The notes under the pieces: generated by a model
The model's database searches: none
What the model saw: only the letters and a program-made list of their open reading frames with translations
Told to the model about the DNA's origin: nothing
Program-made: the position numbers and the translations under genes
DNA from: Paenibacillus polymyxa M1
Lineage (GTDB): Bacteria; Bacillota; Bacilli; Paenibacillales; Paenibacillaceae
Direction of reading: 5' to 3'
DNA: 64,000 nt
Assembly: GCF_000237325.1 (NCBI RefSeq)
Contig: NC_017542.1
Span: forward strand, 3,816,501 to 3,880,500
Part shown: positions 32,246-39,293 of the stretch, in pieces
How positions within the stretch are numbered: position 1 is the first letter of the stretch
Layout of the letters: every line of letters starts with the position of its first letter

Positions 32246-33236
32246 CTGCCTTTCTCATCAAGATCGTAATGGGGTCGTCTTCTTGAATTTCTGCTTCCGC
32301 TGGTGAAGCCCGATCCATTCGGCGTTCCGTTTCCGGTCCACCACGTTTACGGTATCCTTCCAGCGTCCCCCGAACGTAAGCCAAGCTCTTTTTCTTCTGT
32401 CGAACGGCTTCCCTCATGGCTTTCAGAAGCCATTCTCCACCGTAATCGTCGAAAAGGACTCCCAAGTCTTCGGTTTCAAACGGGGTCACTTTCCCGTTAT
32501 CTGCAAAATTGTTTTCGTAAGCGCGGTAGATATAGCCAAAGGAATGATCCGAAGAAAGTCCTCCTCCTCCACCCCTTTGCTCTGTATCTAATTCCTGTAC
32601 AGTATCTAAAGATGTAGTAGTGTTTTTTTTAATAATTGCTTTAAAGATTGTTTTAGAGAGCCGAAATCCCTTGGTATGACAAGAAAAATCACGCTTCACA
32701 GTTACCTTTTTAGTAACTGACGAGTTACCTTTTTGGTAACTGAACAGTTGCCTTTTGTGTAACTGAATTACCTTTTTAGTAACTCGAATCGGTTGCTTTT
32801 TTGGTAACTCAGTTACTTTTTTAGTAACTGGTTTGCCGAGATTTGGGGTATGAGATTCAATGTTAATTTTGATTAAATCGTTCATCATTTTGGGGTCATA
32901 TCGCTCCACCACATCGACAGTCCACATGTCATAGTGCTTATTGATCTGGAACACATTCATGTGCTCGTCCCAAAACAGCACATGATTTTCAACCAGCTTT
33001 TTTAGTTCCTTTTTGATATGTTCCTTACGAACGCCACATAGCTCAAAATGTTTAAGCATAGGAATTTTGGCCGATGGCTTCCCGCATCCCCAGCTCAGCG
33101 TGAGGACAAAATCAATAATATCCCGCTGCCGCTGAGTAAACTTCCGCCGGATCAGCTCTCGATGTATTTCATGTGATATGCGTATATGTGCGTCCGTAGG
33201 CTGAGGATTTACATTGGAGTCCACCGGCTTCACCAC
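32211..33236 (-). CDS. Phage replication initiator (lambda O-like N-terminus) carrying iterons
   Basis: 341 aa from a GTG. Residues 1-110 match the phage replication protein O N-terminal domain (ISHEIHRELIRRKFTQRQRD, FVLTLSWGCGKPSAKIP, a winged-helix region). Residues about 135-180 are encoded by six DNA repeats and read as repeated VTKKV units. A Gly-run linker is near 225. The C-terminal part (YIYRAYENNFADNGKVTPFE ... SLAYVRGTLEGYRKR) resembles a DnaD/DnaB2 helicase-loader domain. It probably binds the iterons and brings the helicase encoded just downstream. Confidence 0.82.
   Translation of the reverse strand: MVKPVDSNVNPQPTDAHIRISHEIHRELIRRKFTQRQRDIIDFVLTLSWGCGKPSAKIPMLKHFELCGVRKEHIKKELKKLVENHVLFWDEHMNVFQINKHYDMWTVDVVERYDPKMMNDLIKINIESHTPNLGKPVTKKVTELPKKQPIRVTKKVIQLHKRQLFSYQKGNSSVTKKVTVKRDFSCHTKGFRLSKTIFKAIIKKNTTTSLDTVQELDTEQRGGGGGLSSDHSFGYIYRAYENNFADNGKVTPFETEDLGVLFDDYGGEWLLKAMREAVRQKKKSLAYVRGTLEGYRKRGGPETERRMDRASPAEAEIQEDDPITILMRKADEQRLAEYGVT
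32700..32830. repeat. Six 20-bp palindromic iterons, probable replication origin
   Basis: Consensus AGTTACCTTTTTRGTAACTG, each an inverted repeat GTTAC/GTAAC around a T tract. Copies start at 32700, 32723, 32746, 32766, 32791 and 32811; 32700, 32723 and 32811 are closest to consensus, the other three have one to four changes. They lie inside the initiator gene, as in lambda ori within gene O. The spacing of 20-25 bases places them about two helix turns apart. Confidence 0.8.
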
Positions 33237-33295
33237 CTAATCTCTTGCGATTTTTATATAAATACCGTTCGCTTCTTCACACTGCCCAGAATCAT

Positions 33296-33499
33296 TTACA
33301 CACTCTGCCCCCTGTCATCACGTAAGAATATATAGGGATACTTCGCACGAACCACTGTCCAGTTTGGATAGCCCCGCGCGAAGTATTCTCGCACCTCGCG
33401 CTTAAAGGCAACAGGATCGGACTCTTTAATCCGCCAAATGTGTTCACCGATCATGCTGCGTAACAGCGGCTTGCCAGTAATCTCATCGATAGAACTCAT
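33296..33499 (-). CDS. Small phage protein
   Basis: 67 aa. ATGA overlap with the recT stop. Charged and aromatic (SMIGEHIWRIKESDPVAFKR, EYFARGYPNWTVVRAKYPYI). Translational coupling to recT suggests a role in phage DNA metabolism, but I do not recognise a family. Confidence 0.55.
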   Translation of the reverse strand: MSSIDEITGKPLLRSMIGEHIWRIKESDPVAFKREVREYFARGYPNWTVVRAKYPYIFLRDDRGQSV

Positions 33500-34392
33500 T
33501 CAAATTCCAGTTCGTCCTGACCCGATCCATCAGCAGGCTGCTGCGGATCAGTGTTATTCGGCTGAGTTGCATCCTTTGTCTGAGGTGTTTCACCATCTTT
33601 AGGTTCAGTTGGCATATCAAAGACAAAAGGTTCATCGTTTGGAGTGATATCCTTACGTACCGTCTCATCCTGAGTAACCGCAGAAGCAATCTCCACACTG
33701 ATGGGTAGCCACTTCCACCCGGAACGTACAACTGTCTTCTTGCACATTTCGGTATAGTCAGTCACCCAAGGCCCTTTGCTGGATGCCTTGGAACGCTTCT
33801 TATGTTCCTCAATCTCGCTGATCGGCATGTAATGGATAAAATGACCGCCGTCATTAAACTTGGCAACCATATAAGCCCCAATGATCTTCCCTGACTCGGC
33901 AGGTTGAGCGTCCTTACGCAAAAACCAAGGAACGTGCTGCAATTTTTCCTCCAGCCCATATGTCAGCTCAATGAAATCATTTTCATAGACTTCGTGGGCG
34001 GCAATAGACTTGATGTTTCCAGACCGTCGTGCTAGATCAATCATTCCCTTGTAGCCGATGATGAATGTGGCTTCTGTACCGTATGGGATGATGTAGCAAT
34101 GACCGATCAGGCCTGGTTCCAGACCAAGTTGTGCCGCTTGCATAACCGCCCCCATGAGAGACGGCATAGAGCATTCCAGTAGCTTCGGATTCGTGCGGAT
34201 CGTCGTCAGGGCAATACGGCTGAGCCGATCAATGCTCATATGCTTTGGCATAGCCTCCGCAATCTGATACTTCATTTTGTCCATATAAGCGGCAATGGTC
34301 TGAGAAGGTGTAGGCGCATCGTTTTTTGCCCCAGCCGCCTTATTTTGAAGCTTTTTTTCAAGTATTGCTCCGTTACTGCGTTGTCCTGCCAT
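33496..34392 (-). CDS. recT: RecT single-strand annealing recombinase
   Basis: 298 aa, AAGGAGG upstream. RecT motifs are KHMSIDRLSRIALTTIRTNP, MPSLMGAVMQAAQLGLEPG, YIIPYGTEATFIIGYKGMID and ELTYGLEEKLQHVPW. The C-terminus is disordered and acidic. It works with the exonuclease encoded 10 bases upstream to anneal complementary strands in phage recombination. A strong call by motif. Confidence 0.93.
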   Translation of the reverse strand: MAGQRSNGAILEKKLQNKAAGAKNDAPTPSQTIAAYMDKMKYQIAEAMPKHMSIDRLSRIALTTIRTNPKLLECSMPSLMGAVMQAAQLGLEPGLIGHCYIIPYGTEATFIIGYKGMIDLARRSGNIKSIAAHEVYENDFIELTYGLEEKLQHVPWFLRKDAQPAESGKIIGAYMVAKFNDGGHFIHYMPISEIEEHKKRSKASSKGPWVTDYTEMCKKTVVRSGWKWLPISVEIASAVTQDETVRKDITPNDEPFVFDMPTEPKDGETPQTKDATQPNNTDPQQPADGSGQDELEFE

Positions 34393-34402
34393 AATAGCCT
34401 CC

Positions 34403-35350
34403 TTACTTCACCAAGAACCGTCGAGAAGACGTGGTGTTTGCGTATTTTTCAAAGATGTGTGGCTGTTCTTGCTTTAAGCGCTTAGTGTCTAGGCGCGTTG
34501 TTTGACTGGACTTCCAAGTCACCAAAGGTTCTCCGTTATACGTAGCAACCTCATTTTCACCGATAGTTGCCTTCAGCTCATTTTCCAATCGCTTAACCTG
34601 TTCTTCAGCCACTTTCGCGTCTTCTTTGGCAGCAATAAGCTTGTCCACCAGCAAAGCCTGATCTTTCTCCAGCGTAATTTCTGTCGCTGGCCGAGAAGCA
34701 GGATACAAGCGATTCAGTAGCTCTGTCGAAGCAGCGCTACCGTCTACCATTGGTGGAACCCGCGGAATTACATGCTTGTTCCAAAACTCGTCTTCGATTT
34801 GAATAAGGGACTCAATGATACCTTCGTTTCGTTCGACCAGCTTGTATTGGAATTTCTGACCACCAATTAAAACAGCGAAGTAACCATAATCCACACCAAG
34901 CACAGCCATGTAGTGTTGGAGTTGAATGGCGTATTCGTCAGGAACCTGATCGTCGGCCCATTCGCTCAGCTTATAGGCGCTGGCCGTTTTACATTCCAGG
35001 ATGCCAAGTCCTCGACCGCCCTTGTCTAAAATCAGGCGGTCAACGTTACCCAACATAAATTTATGTGTAGGATGTTGATACATCTTATTGCTGCGTTGCA
35101 CACGTAATCCGGTTTGGTTCATAAACTCACGAGCGACTAAATTCTCTAGCTGGTTGCCCCAATAAGCTGCTTCGCCTGGTTCGTCTGGTACGATCTGATC
35201 CGTTTTCTCAAGAAACACACCAACAGGTGATTTATACCGATTCAACCCGGCCACCGCGGACGCATCCGAACCACCGATACCACGCTTACGCAGTTTTAAC
35301 CATTCGTCACGTTCGATGCCTTTGGTAACGGCTGCTACATTCATAGCCAT
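34403..35350 (-). CDS. YqaJ-family phage exonuclease (RecE-like partner of RecT)
   Basis: 315 aa. YqaJ nuclease motifs are LRKRGIGGSDASAVAGLNRY, AYWGNQLENLVAREF, LGNVDRLILDKGGRGLGILE followed by CKTAS, and EYAIQLQHYMAVLGVDYGYF. These carry the acidic E-D-ExK residues of the PD-(D/E)XK fold. It resects double-stranded ends, after which RecT anneals. C-terminal coiled coil (AKEDAKVAEEQVKRLENELK). Start chosen at ATG after AAGGAG. Confidence 0.92.
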   Translation of the reverse strand: MAMNVAAVTKGIERDEWLKLRKRGIGGSDASAVAGLNRYKSPVGVFLEKTDQIVPDEPGEAAYWGNQLENLVAREFMNQTGLRVQRSNKMYQHPTHKFMLGNVDRLILDKGGRGLGILECKTASAYKLSEWADDQVPDEYAIQLQHYMAVLGVDYGYFAVLIGGQKFQYKLVERNEGIIESLIQIEDEFWNKHVIPRVPPMVDGSAASTELLNRLYPASRPATEITLEKDQALLVDKLIAAKEDAKVAEEQVKRLENELKATIGENEVATYNGEPLVTWKSSQTTRLDTKRLKQEQPHIFEKYANTTSSRRFLVK

Positions 35351-35376
35351 CCAAATCGCTCCTTCTTGTTTTATAA

Positions 35377-35452
35377 GCCCCTATCTGCTACGATAGGGGC
35401 AAGCAAATTTTAAGTTTTCAAAGAACCGAGATAGCCCGTTCCAGCGGGCTAT
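35377..35452. other. Two perfect hairpins between small gene and exonuclease gene
   Basis: GCCCCTATC/GATAGGGGC (35377-35385, 35392-35400) and ATAGCCCG/CGGGCTAT (35431-35438, 35445-35452; it includes the stop of the 81-aa gene). Neither is followed by a T run on the minus strand; the plus side of the first ends AAGCAAATTTT. They may mark RNA processing or a weak terminator before the recombination genes. Confidence 0.45.
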
Positions 35453-35694
35453 TTGCGTATAATCAGAACTTGAATATTTCGCAGAGCTGAGAGATTATTG
35501 CCAATTTCAAGCCCATGATGAAGAGTCTTTTCAGCCTTTGAAATAACCTTCCTTTGCGACCACTTTTCAAATTTCAAAGAAGTATATAATCCTAAATTCA
35601 ACGAACAAGCCTCCACAAATTTGTCCATATCCACGGACTCATCCACCGTCATTTCCGTGAAGAAATCCAATACCTTTTTTTGTGTTGGATTCAT
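35449..35694 (-). CDS. Hypothetical phage protein
   Basis: 81 aa. Mostly helical (PTQKKVLDFFTEMTVDESVD, LNLGLYTSLKFEKWSQRKVI). Overlaps the stop of the preceding gene by a few bases. No recognised domain. Its stop lies in a hairpin. Confidence 0.55.
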   Translation of the reverse strand: MNPTQKKVLDFFTEMTVDESVDMDKFVEACSLNLGLYTSLKFEKWSQRKVISKAEKTLHHGLEIGNNLSALRNIQVLIIRK

Positions 35695-35696
35695 AC

Positions 35697-35948
35697 CTAT
35701 TCCCCTTCCACAGTTTCAACTTCATCGTGCTCTGCAATTTGTCGGTACTCCACAATGACAGGTGCATTTTCAATGCTGGCGATAAGGTCGCCATTTTCGT
35801 CATGAATCGTAAATTCGGAATGAATGCTGTTTTCAAATTCTGTACCAACTGGCCTAATCTCGATTACTTCACGATCATCCAGCTCCGTACCCACTTCAAA
35901 TACTCGTGTTGGATTGCTGACCACCGTCAATTTATGAATGATTTGCAT
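35697..35948 (-). CDS. Hypothetical phage protein (small beta-rich)
   Basis: 83 aa with a strong ribosome site (AAGGAGG). Alternating strand pattern (IIHKLTVVSNPTRVFEVGTE, FTIHDENGDLIASIENAPVI) and an acidic C-terminus. Such small strand-rich proteins are frequent in Firmicute early operons. No function recognised. Confidence 0.65.
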   Translation of the reverse strand: MQIIHKLTVVSNPTRVFEVGTELDDREVIEIRPVGTEFENSIHSEFTIHDENGDLIASIENAPVIVEYRQIAEHDEVETVEGE

Positions 35949-36165
35949 ATCTCTCCTCCTTCCCTATGTACTTACAAAACAGACTGGATTCGAACCAGCA
36001 GTCAGGCGCGCTCCGTCGTTTTTCGCCTAATATTCTCATCATCGCGTGTACACGTACCATCGTGTCGCTGCTTTGAGATGCGTCAGCCGCATCTTCAACC
36101 CACGGTGGAAAAATCAATTTCCCGTCCGGTGGTCGAAGACAAGGCCGACAGGCCTGTCCATACAA
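35932..36165 (-). CDS. Doubtful small ORF in a structured region
   Basis: 77 codons from a TTG without a clear ribosome site. Contains CRPC and a possible folded stretch (PPDGKLIFPPWVEDAADASQ). The DNA itself is rich in inverted repeats, and it holds a tRNA T-arm-like sequence at 35,984-35,998. Either a real Cys-containing protein or non-coding structured DNA; I cannot decide. Confidence 0.3.
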   Translation of the reverse strand: MYGQACRPCLRPPDGKLIFPPWVEDAADASQSSDTMVRVHAMMRILGEKRRSAPDCWFESSLFCKYIGKEERYANHS

Positions 36166-36173
36166 ACCGTGGA

Positions 36174-36425
36174 TTACATATCTTGCAGTTGTTCCATTTC
36201 ATATATTGCGAGTGCAGCATTTCCTTCAGGCATTCCCCGCAAACACACTGCGGCGTTATACCATTGGTCATACAGCTCATCGCGTTCTTGCCATAGCCGC
36301 TGGAGAGCTTCATCCTGAACTGAACGCTCCGCTAACATTGCTGTAAACATAGCTGTATTAGCTCGTAGAGCCTTGGTCGTAGAGACATATTTTTGAATAA
36401 TGGCAAGCACGGTTTGTTGTGTCAT
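36174..36425 (-). CDS. Hypothetical phage protein
   Basis: 83 aa, AAGGGGTG upstream of the ATG. All-helical (TQQTVLAIIQKYVSTTKALR, LQRLWQERDELYDQWYNAAV), with no membrane segment. Early operon member. No family recognised. Confidence 0.55.
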   Translation of the reverse strand: MTQQTVLAIIQKYVSTTKALRANTAMFTAMLAERSVQDEALQRLWQERDELYDQWYNAAVCLRGMPEGNAALAIYEMEQLQDM

Positions 36426-36432
36426 CCCTATT

Positions 36433-36675
36433 TCACCCCTTGCGTTCAGGAAAAAAAGAGGATAAAATTATTATCACAAGAGACTTTAACCAGGCTCTTA
36501 CACGAAGCGTCCGGCCTACCCGCCGGGCGTTTTGCTTTTTCTCTAACTTTGAAATTTCTCCACTTAGCCAGTCCAATGCAGCAGGTCGTACATCAGCATC
36601 CACACGATCAGGATTGGTTGTAATCCAATTGCAAAAATGATTCAATTCATAGATTCGTGTTTGAATCGTACTCAT
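36433..36675 (-). CDS. Hypothetical phage protein
   Basis: 80 aa. N-terminal half helical (TRIYELNHFCNWITTNPDRV), C-terminal half basic then hydrophobic (LKSLVIIILSSFF). The coding DNA near 36,508-36,530 contains a GC-rich stem (GCGTCCGGC/GCCGGGCGT) with a T-rich flank on the plus strand. The start at 36675 overlaps the stop of the regulator gene; the ribosome site GGAGG is 12 bases away. Confidence 0.5.
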   Translation of the reverse strand: MSTIQTRIYELNHFCNWITTNPDRVDADVRPAALDWLSGEISKLEKKQNARRVGRTLRVRAWLKSLVIIILSSFFPERKG

Positions 36676-36944
36676 ATCGTTCGTGTTCCTCCAATCATGG
36701 TTACAATGTTTTGTATCATCCGTAGGCCATCCATTCCGTAAAGAAAAGCCACAAGTACTTCTCTTGTTCCGGTCACTTCCACCCAGCGTAATAGTGTAGT
36801 CATGTCGGGTATTTTATGGTCATTTTCAATTTTGCTGATACAGCTCTGTGTTCGGTTTAGGAGCTCAGCCATCTCTTCCTGACTGAGCCCTGCCCGCACA
36901 CGACATGCTTGCATAATGGCGCCAAATTTCATATTGGGATTCAT
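36672..36944 (-). CDS. XRE-family (Cro/CI-type) DNA-binding protein
   Basis: 90 aa (or 86 from the second ATG at 36932). Residues about 15-50 form the helix-turn-helix ACRVRAGLSQEEMAELLNRT and QSCISKIENDHKIPDMTTLL. The C-terminus has a hydrophobic extension. It lies third in the early transcript after the Cro-like and the excisionase-like genes. It may act as a second repressor or antirepressor. Confidence 0.8.
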   Translation of the reverse strand: MNPNMKFGAIMQACRVRAGLSQEEMAELLNRTQSCISKIENDHKIPDMTTLLRWVEVTGTREVLVAFLYGMDGLRMIQNIVTMIGGTRTI

Positions 36945-37146
36945 CCCCTTCCCTAATCCGTAAATTATTCCAGATTGGAATAGGCAGGCCTGGTATCTCA
37001 GAGTAATATGTAATCAGAGCTTCACTCCCCCCTGTTGAATTCTTCAATCCGCCATACTGGTACCATATTGCGGATGCTTCATCCCTTTGAAGCACAGTTA
37101 AAGTTGACCAAGATGTAAGCATAATTCAGACAAAATAATGGCTTTA

Positions 37147-37440
37147 TTAATGGCCTTTCAGCCATTCGTAAAAATCCGATTTAAGAACAGTAACAGCTTC
37201 ACCTTTTCGTCTTCCACGATTCAGATGTGGAAACGTCGGGTGATTAGTTAACTCCGCTACTTTTGCTTTGCTGTAACCCATGAGTTTCATAATGTGAGCT
37301 GGGCGTAATACTTCCGGATATTCTTGGTTCAATCGTAATTCTGTAAGTTGCCGCTCCAACTCCTCATTTTTCTCTGCTAGATCAGCCGCCAAGCGGAGTG
37401 CTTCTGCTAATGTAGTTGGAGTCATCAAAGCTTTTGCCAT
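37147..37440 (-). CDS. Small DNA-binding protein, excisionase-like
   Basis: 97 aa from the ATG at 37440, chosen for AAGGAGG 8 bases upstream; the open frame runs upstream to 37527. A coiled-coil N-terminus (LAADLAEKNEELERQL) and a C-terminal HTH_17-like unit (VLRPAHIMKLMGYSKAKVAE, LNRGRRKGEAVTVLKSDFYE). This is typical for excisionase or MerR-type HTH proteins in the early region. The operator-like element at 37,553 lies just upstream. Confidence 0.7.
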   Translation of the reverse strand: MAKALMTPTTLAEALRLAADLAEKNEELERQLTELRLNQEYPEVLRPAHIMKLMGYSKAKVAELTNHPTFPHLNRGRRKGEAVTVLKSDFYEWLKGH

Positions 37441-37523
37441 ACCGAGGAACCTCCTTAAATAATTAGTTGATTGCATAATTCCTTCTTTAGGAAGCTCAAA
37501 ATGGACTATTATCCTGTTAAGAA

Positions 37524-37760
37524 TCACCCCACCTCCTTAGTAATTTTATTGAGCAACATTTCGTTGCTTTTATCTGCAAAAAAAAGAGTCCATTCAAATT
37601 CCAAAAAAGAAGCAATTTTTTTCGCAAGATCAACACTTGGATTTCTAATTCCCGACTCAATCATTCCATAGTATTGACGACTAATTTTAACCTTTGTTGC
37701 AACTTCATCATGAGTCTTATTAGCATCATTCCGAAGTTTGACCAGCCATTCTCTCGTCAT
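37524..37760 (-). CDS. Cro-like XRE regulator, divergent to the repressor
   Basis: 78 aa from the ATG at 37760 (AGGGGTGG upstream). HTH: KLRNDANKTHDEVATKVKIS and RQYYGMIESGIRNPSVDLAK. Transcribed away from the ImmR-like repressor gene from a consensus promoter whose spacer is an operator. This is the first gene of the lytic transcript, so a Cro-like role is inferred. Confidence 0.82.
   Translation of the reverse strand: MTREWLVKLRNDANKTHDEVATKVKISRQYYGMIESGIRNPSVDLAKKIASFLEFEWTLFFADKSNEMLLNKITKEVG
37553..37567. promoter_or_regulatory. Operator-like palindrome inside the end of the Cro-like gene
   Basis: GCAACATTTCGTTGC: the same GCAAC-N5-GTTKC pattern as in the switch region, 180-330 bases away, placed about 110 bases before the excisionase-like gene. 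It could permit repressor looping or a second control point. Confidence 0.6.
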
Positions 37761-37775
37761 ATTCACCACCCCTAT

Positions 37776-37881
37776 GCAACATTTCGTTTCCTTACACTAT
37801 TTATTATAAGCAACATTTTGTTTCTGTCAACAGGAAAAAGCAACTTTTTGTTTCCTTGGGTACTACGCAACAAAAAGTTGC
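37776..37881. promoter_or_regulatory. Four repressor operators of the lysogeny switch
   Basis: Four copies of GCAAC-N5-GTTKC at 37776-37790, 37810-37824, 37840-37854 and 37867-37881 (the last is a perfect palindrome GCAACAAAAAGTTGC). Centre spacings are 34, 30 and 27 bases. They lie between the divergent regulators. Which sites bind repressor or Cro-like protein cannot be told from sequence. Confidence 0.8.
37803..37830 (-). promoter_or_regulatory. Consensus early promoter with operator in the spacer
   Basis: Minus strand TTGACA (37830-37825), 16 bases, TATAAT (37808-37803). The 15-bp operator 37810-37824 fills the spacer almost exactly, so repressor binding would exclude RNA polymerase. It drives the Cro-like gene and the early operon. 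Confidence 0.85.
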
Positions 37882-37909
37882 TTTATACTCCTGTTATAGA
37901 GGTGATTGA

Positions 37910-38248
37910 ATGCTCAGCTTGGATCGGTTAAAAAAAGAGCGAATTTTGAAAAAACTTACACATGAAGATATGGCCACAAAGCTTGGTATTACTCGTCAAG
38001 CTTATGGTAATTATGAATCAGGAAAAAGAGATGTTGATTCACAGACATTATCAAAACTGGCTGATATACTAGAGGTTTCTGGGGACTACCTTTTGGGGCG
38101 TTCGATATCTAAAGGTCCTTCAGAAGGCCATGCTTACATGAATGGCGGTAAAGATTGGACTGAGGAAGAAAAAGAAGTTGCTGATGCGGCAATCCAAGCT
38201 TGGCGGGAAATGAAACGTAAACAACGTGAAAAAGAACAAAAAGAATAA
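37910..38248 (+). CDS. ImmR/CI-like XRE repressor
   Basis: 112 aa, GAGGTG before ATG. HTH residues 5-60 (KKLTHEDMATKLGITRQAYG, NYESGKRDVDSQTLSKLADI), then a flexible part and a basic C-terminal helix, with no LexA-type self-cleavage domain. A metalloprotease gene of the ImmA type lies 0.5 kb downstream on the same strand, so induction is probably by ImmA-type cleavage and not by RecA-stimulated self-cleavage, as in ICEBs1 and phi105. Confidence 0.83.
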   Translation: MLSLDRLKKERILKKLTHEDMATKLGITRQAYGNYESGKRDVDSQTLSKLADILEVSGDYLLGRSISKGPSEGHAYMNGGKDWTEEEKEVADAAIQAWREMKRKQREKEQKE

Positions 38249-38300
38249 TCGGTGCCACTCCCTGGTCATTATAAAACCGAATGATACGGAGGAATTTTTT

Positions 38301-38594
38301 ATGAGTAAACAGATCCTAAATCAAATTCTTGATAAATTACAAATCATGGATGATCGTATTGGTACTTTAGAAAACGTTCAAAAGAGTCATGGTGAACATC
38401 TTCAGCAACTCATTCAAATTGTAGGGACAACTAACTCCAAAATAGAAGAATTAACTGAGGATGTATCTATCCTCAAAGGCAACCAACAAACCATGCTTCA
38501 AATTCAGCAAGAACAACAGAAAATACTTGAACGCCTATCTGTTCGATCTATTTCCCAGGAAGCAGATATTGCTGAACTAAGAAGAATAAAATAA
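38301..38594 (+). CDS. Coiled-coil protein of the immunity operon
   Basis: 97 aa from the ATG at 38301 with GGAGGAA; the open frame begins earlier without a site. Long heptad-type helices (ILDKLQIMDDRIGTLENVQK, NQQTMLQIQQEQQKILERLS). Lies between repressor and protease genes. No enzymatic motif; it may oligomerise or tether a partner. Unrecognised otherwise. Confidence 0.6.
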   Translation: MSKQILNQILDKLQIMDDRIGTLENVQKSHGEHLQQLIQIVGTTNSKIEELTEDVSILKGNQQTMLQIQQEQQKILERLSVRSISQEADIAELRRIK

Positions 38595-38708
38595 CTTTTA
38601 ACTAAAGCCTGTAAAGGCTTTTCTTTTAAAATAAAAATCGAACATACATTCTCAATTTTATAGGTGATGATAAATGATTCCATATTACAGACCTACGGAA
38701 ACTGAACT

Positions 38709-39263
38709 ATGATATGTGATTTATACCAAACACTGGATATCAACTATCCACATGAATTAGATATTGATCAGATTGCAGCTTTGTGGGGAGCAGACATTGT
38801 GTATTACGAAGGTAAGCCTCATGCTTTCTGGAACGAAGAAGATAGCGTTATTTTCTTAAATAATAGTGACTCTATTCCAAAACAACGATCTGACTTTTTT
38901 CACGAACTCTCACATATCGTGCGGCACGAAGGAGATCAGGAAAATCTCCCTGGTCTTTTTGTGGACTTGCAAGAGACACAGGCTTGGCATTTCAGCCTAA
39001 TTGCTTCCATGCCCCACTATCTCCTGCCTGTGCCCTTAGAAATGACCAAAGACGAATATGTAAGGCTTTTGGCAGATGAATTTCATGTATCGCGAGAGCT
39101 CGCTGTAGATCGAGTTGAGCAAATCGTTTCTCGGCTTCATGATGATTACTACTACCAACAAGAGAATGTAGAACTTCTGAAATCCAAAATTCAAATTGCT
39201 GTTGCATTTCAAAGACTCAACTCAAAACGAAAGGTAATCCCAATAAATAAATTTAAAGCGTAA
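38709..39263 (+). CDS. ImmA/IrrE-type zinc metallopeptidase
   Basis: 184 aa. The zinc motif HELSH is at about residue 63 in FFHELSHIVRHEGD, with an upstream helical part and a conserved C-terminal helix. Members cleave XRE repressors (ImmA cuts ImmR in ICEBs1). The position between repressor and integrase supports this use. The start ATG lies 9 bases after a stop-rich stretch; ribosome site weak. Confidence 0.85.
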   Translation: MICDLYQTLDINYPHELDIDQIAALWGADIVYYEGKPHAFWNEEDSVIFLNNSDSIPKQRSDFFHELSHIVRHEGDQENLPGLFVDLQETQAWHFSLIASMPHYLLPVPLEMTKDEYVRLLADEFHVSRELAVDRVEQIVSRLHDDYYYQQENVELLKSKIQIAVAFQRLNSKRKVIPINKFKA

Positions 39264-39293
39264 CTAAATTAAACATAATTCGGAGGTCACACA

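Noticed and set aside
32700..32830. Repeats considered as a CRISPR array
   Set aside because: Units are 20 bp and almost contiguous with no spacers of 30-40 bp, and they are inside a coding gene.
35984..36060. Complete tRNA gene
   Set aside because: T-arm and a possible acceptor pairing can be drawn, but no acceptable anticodon stem or normal length.
36865..37122. 85-codon minus-strand frame upstream of the XRE regulator
   Set aside because: It overlaps the regulator out of frame and has no ribosome site; the sequence reads as leader.
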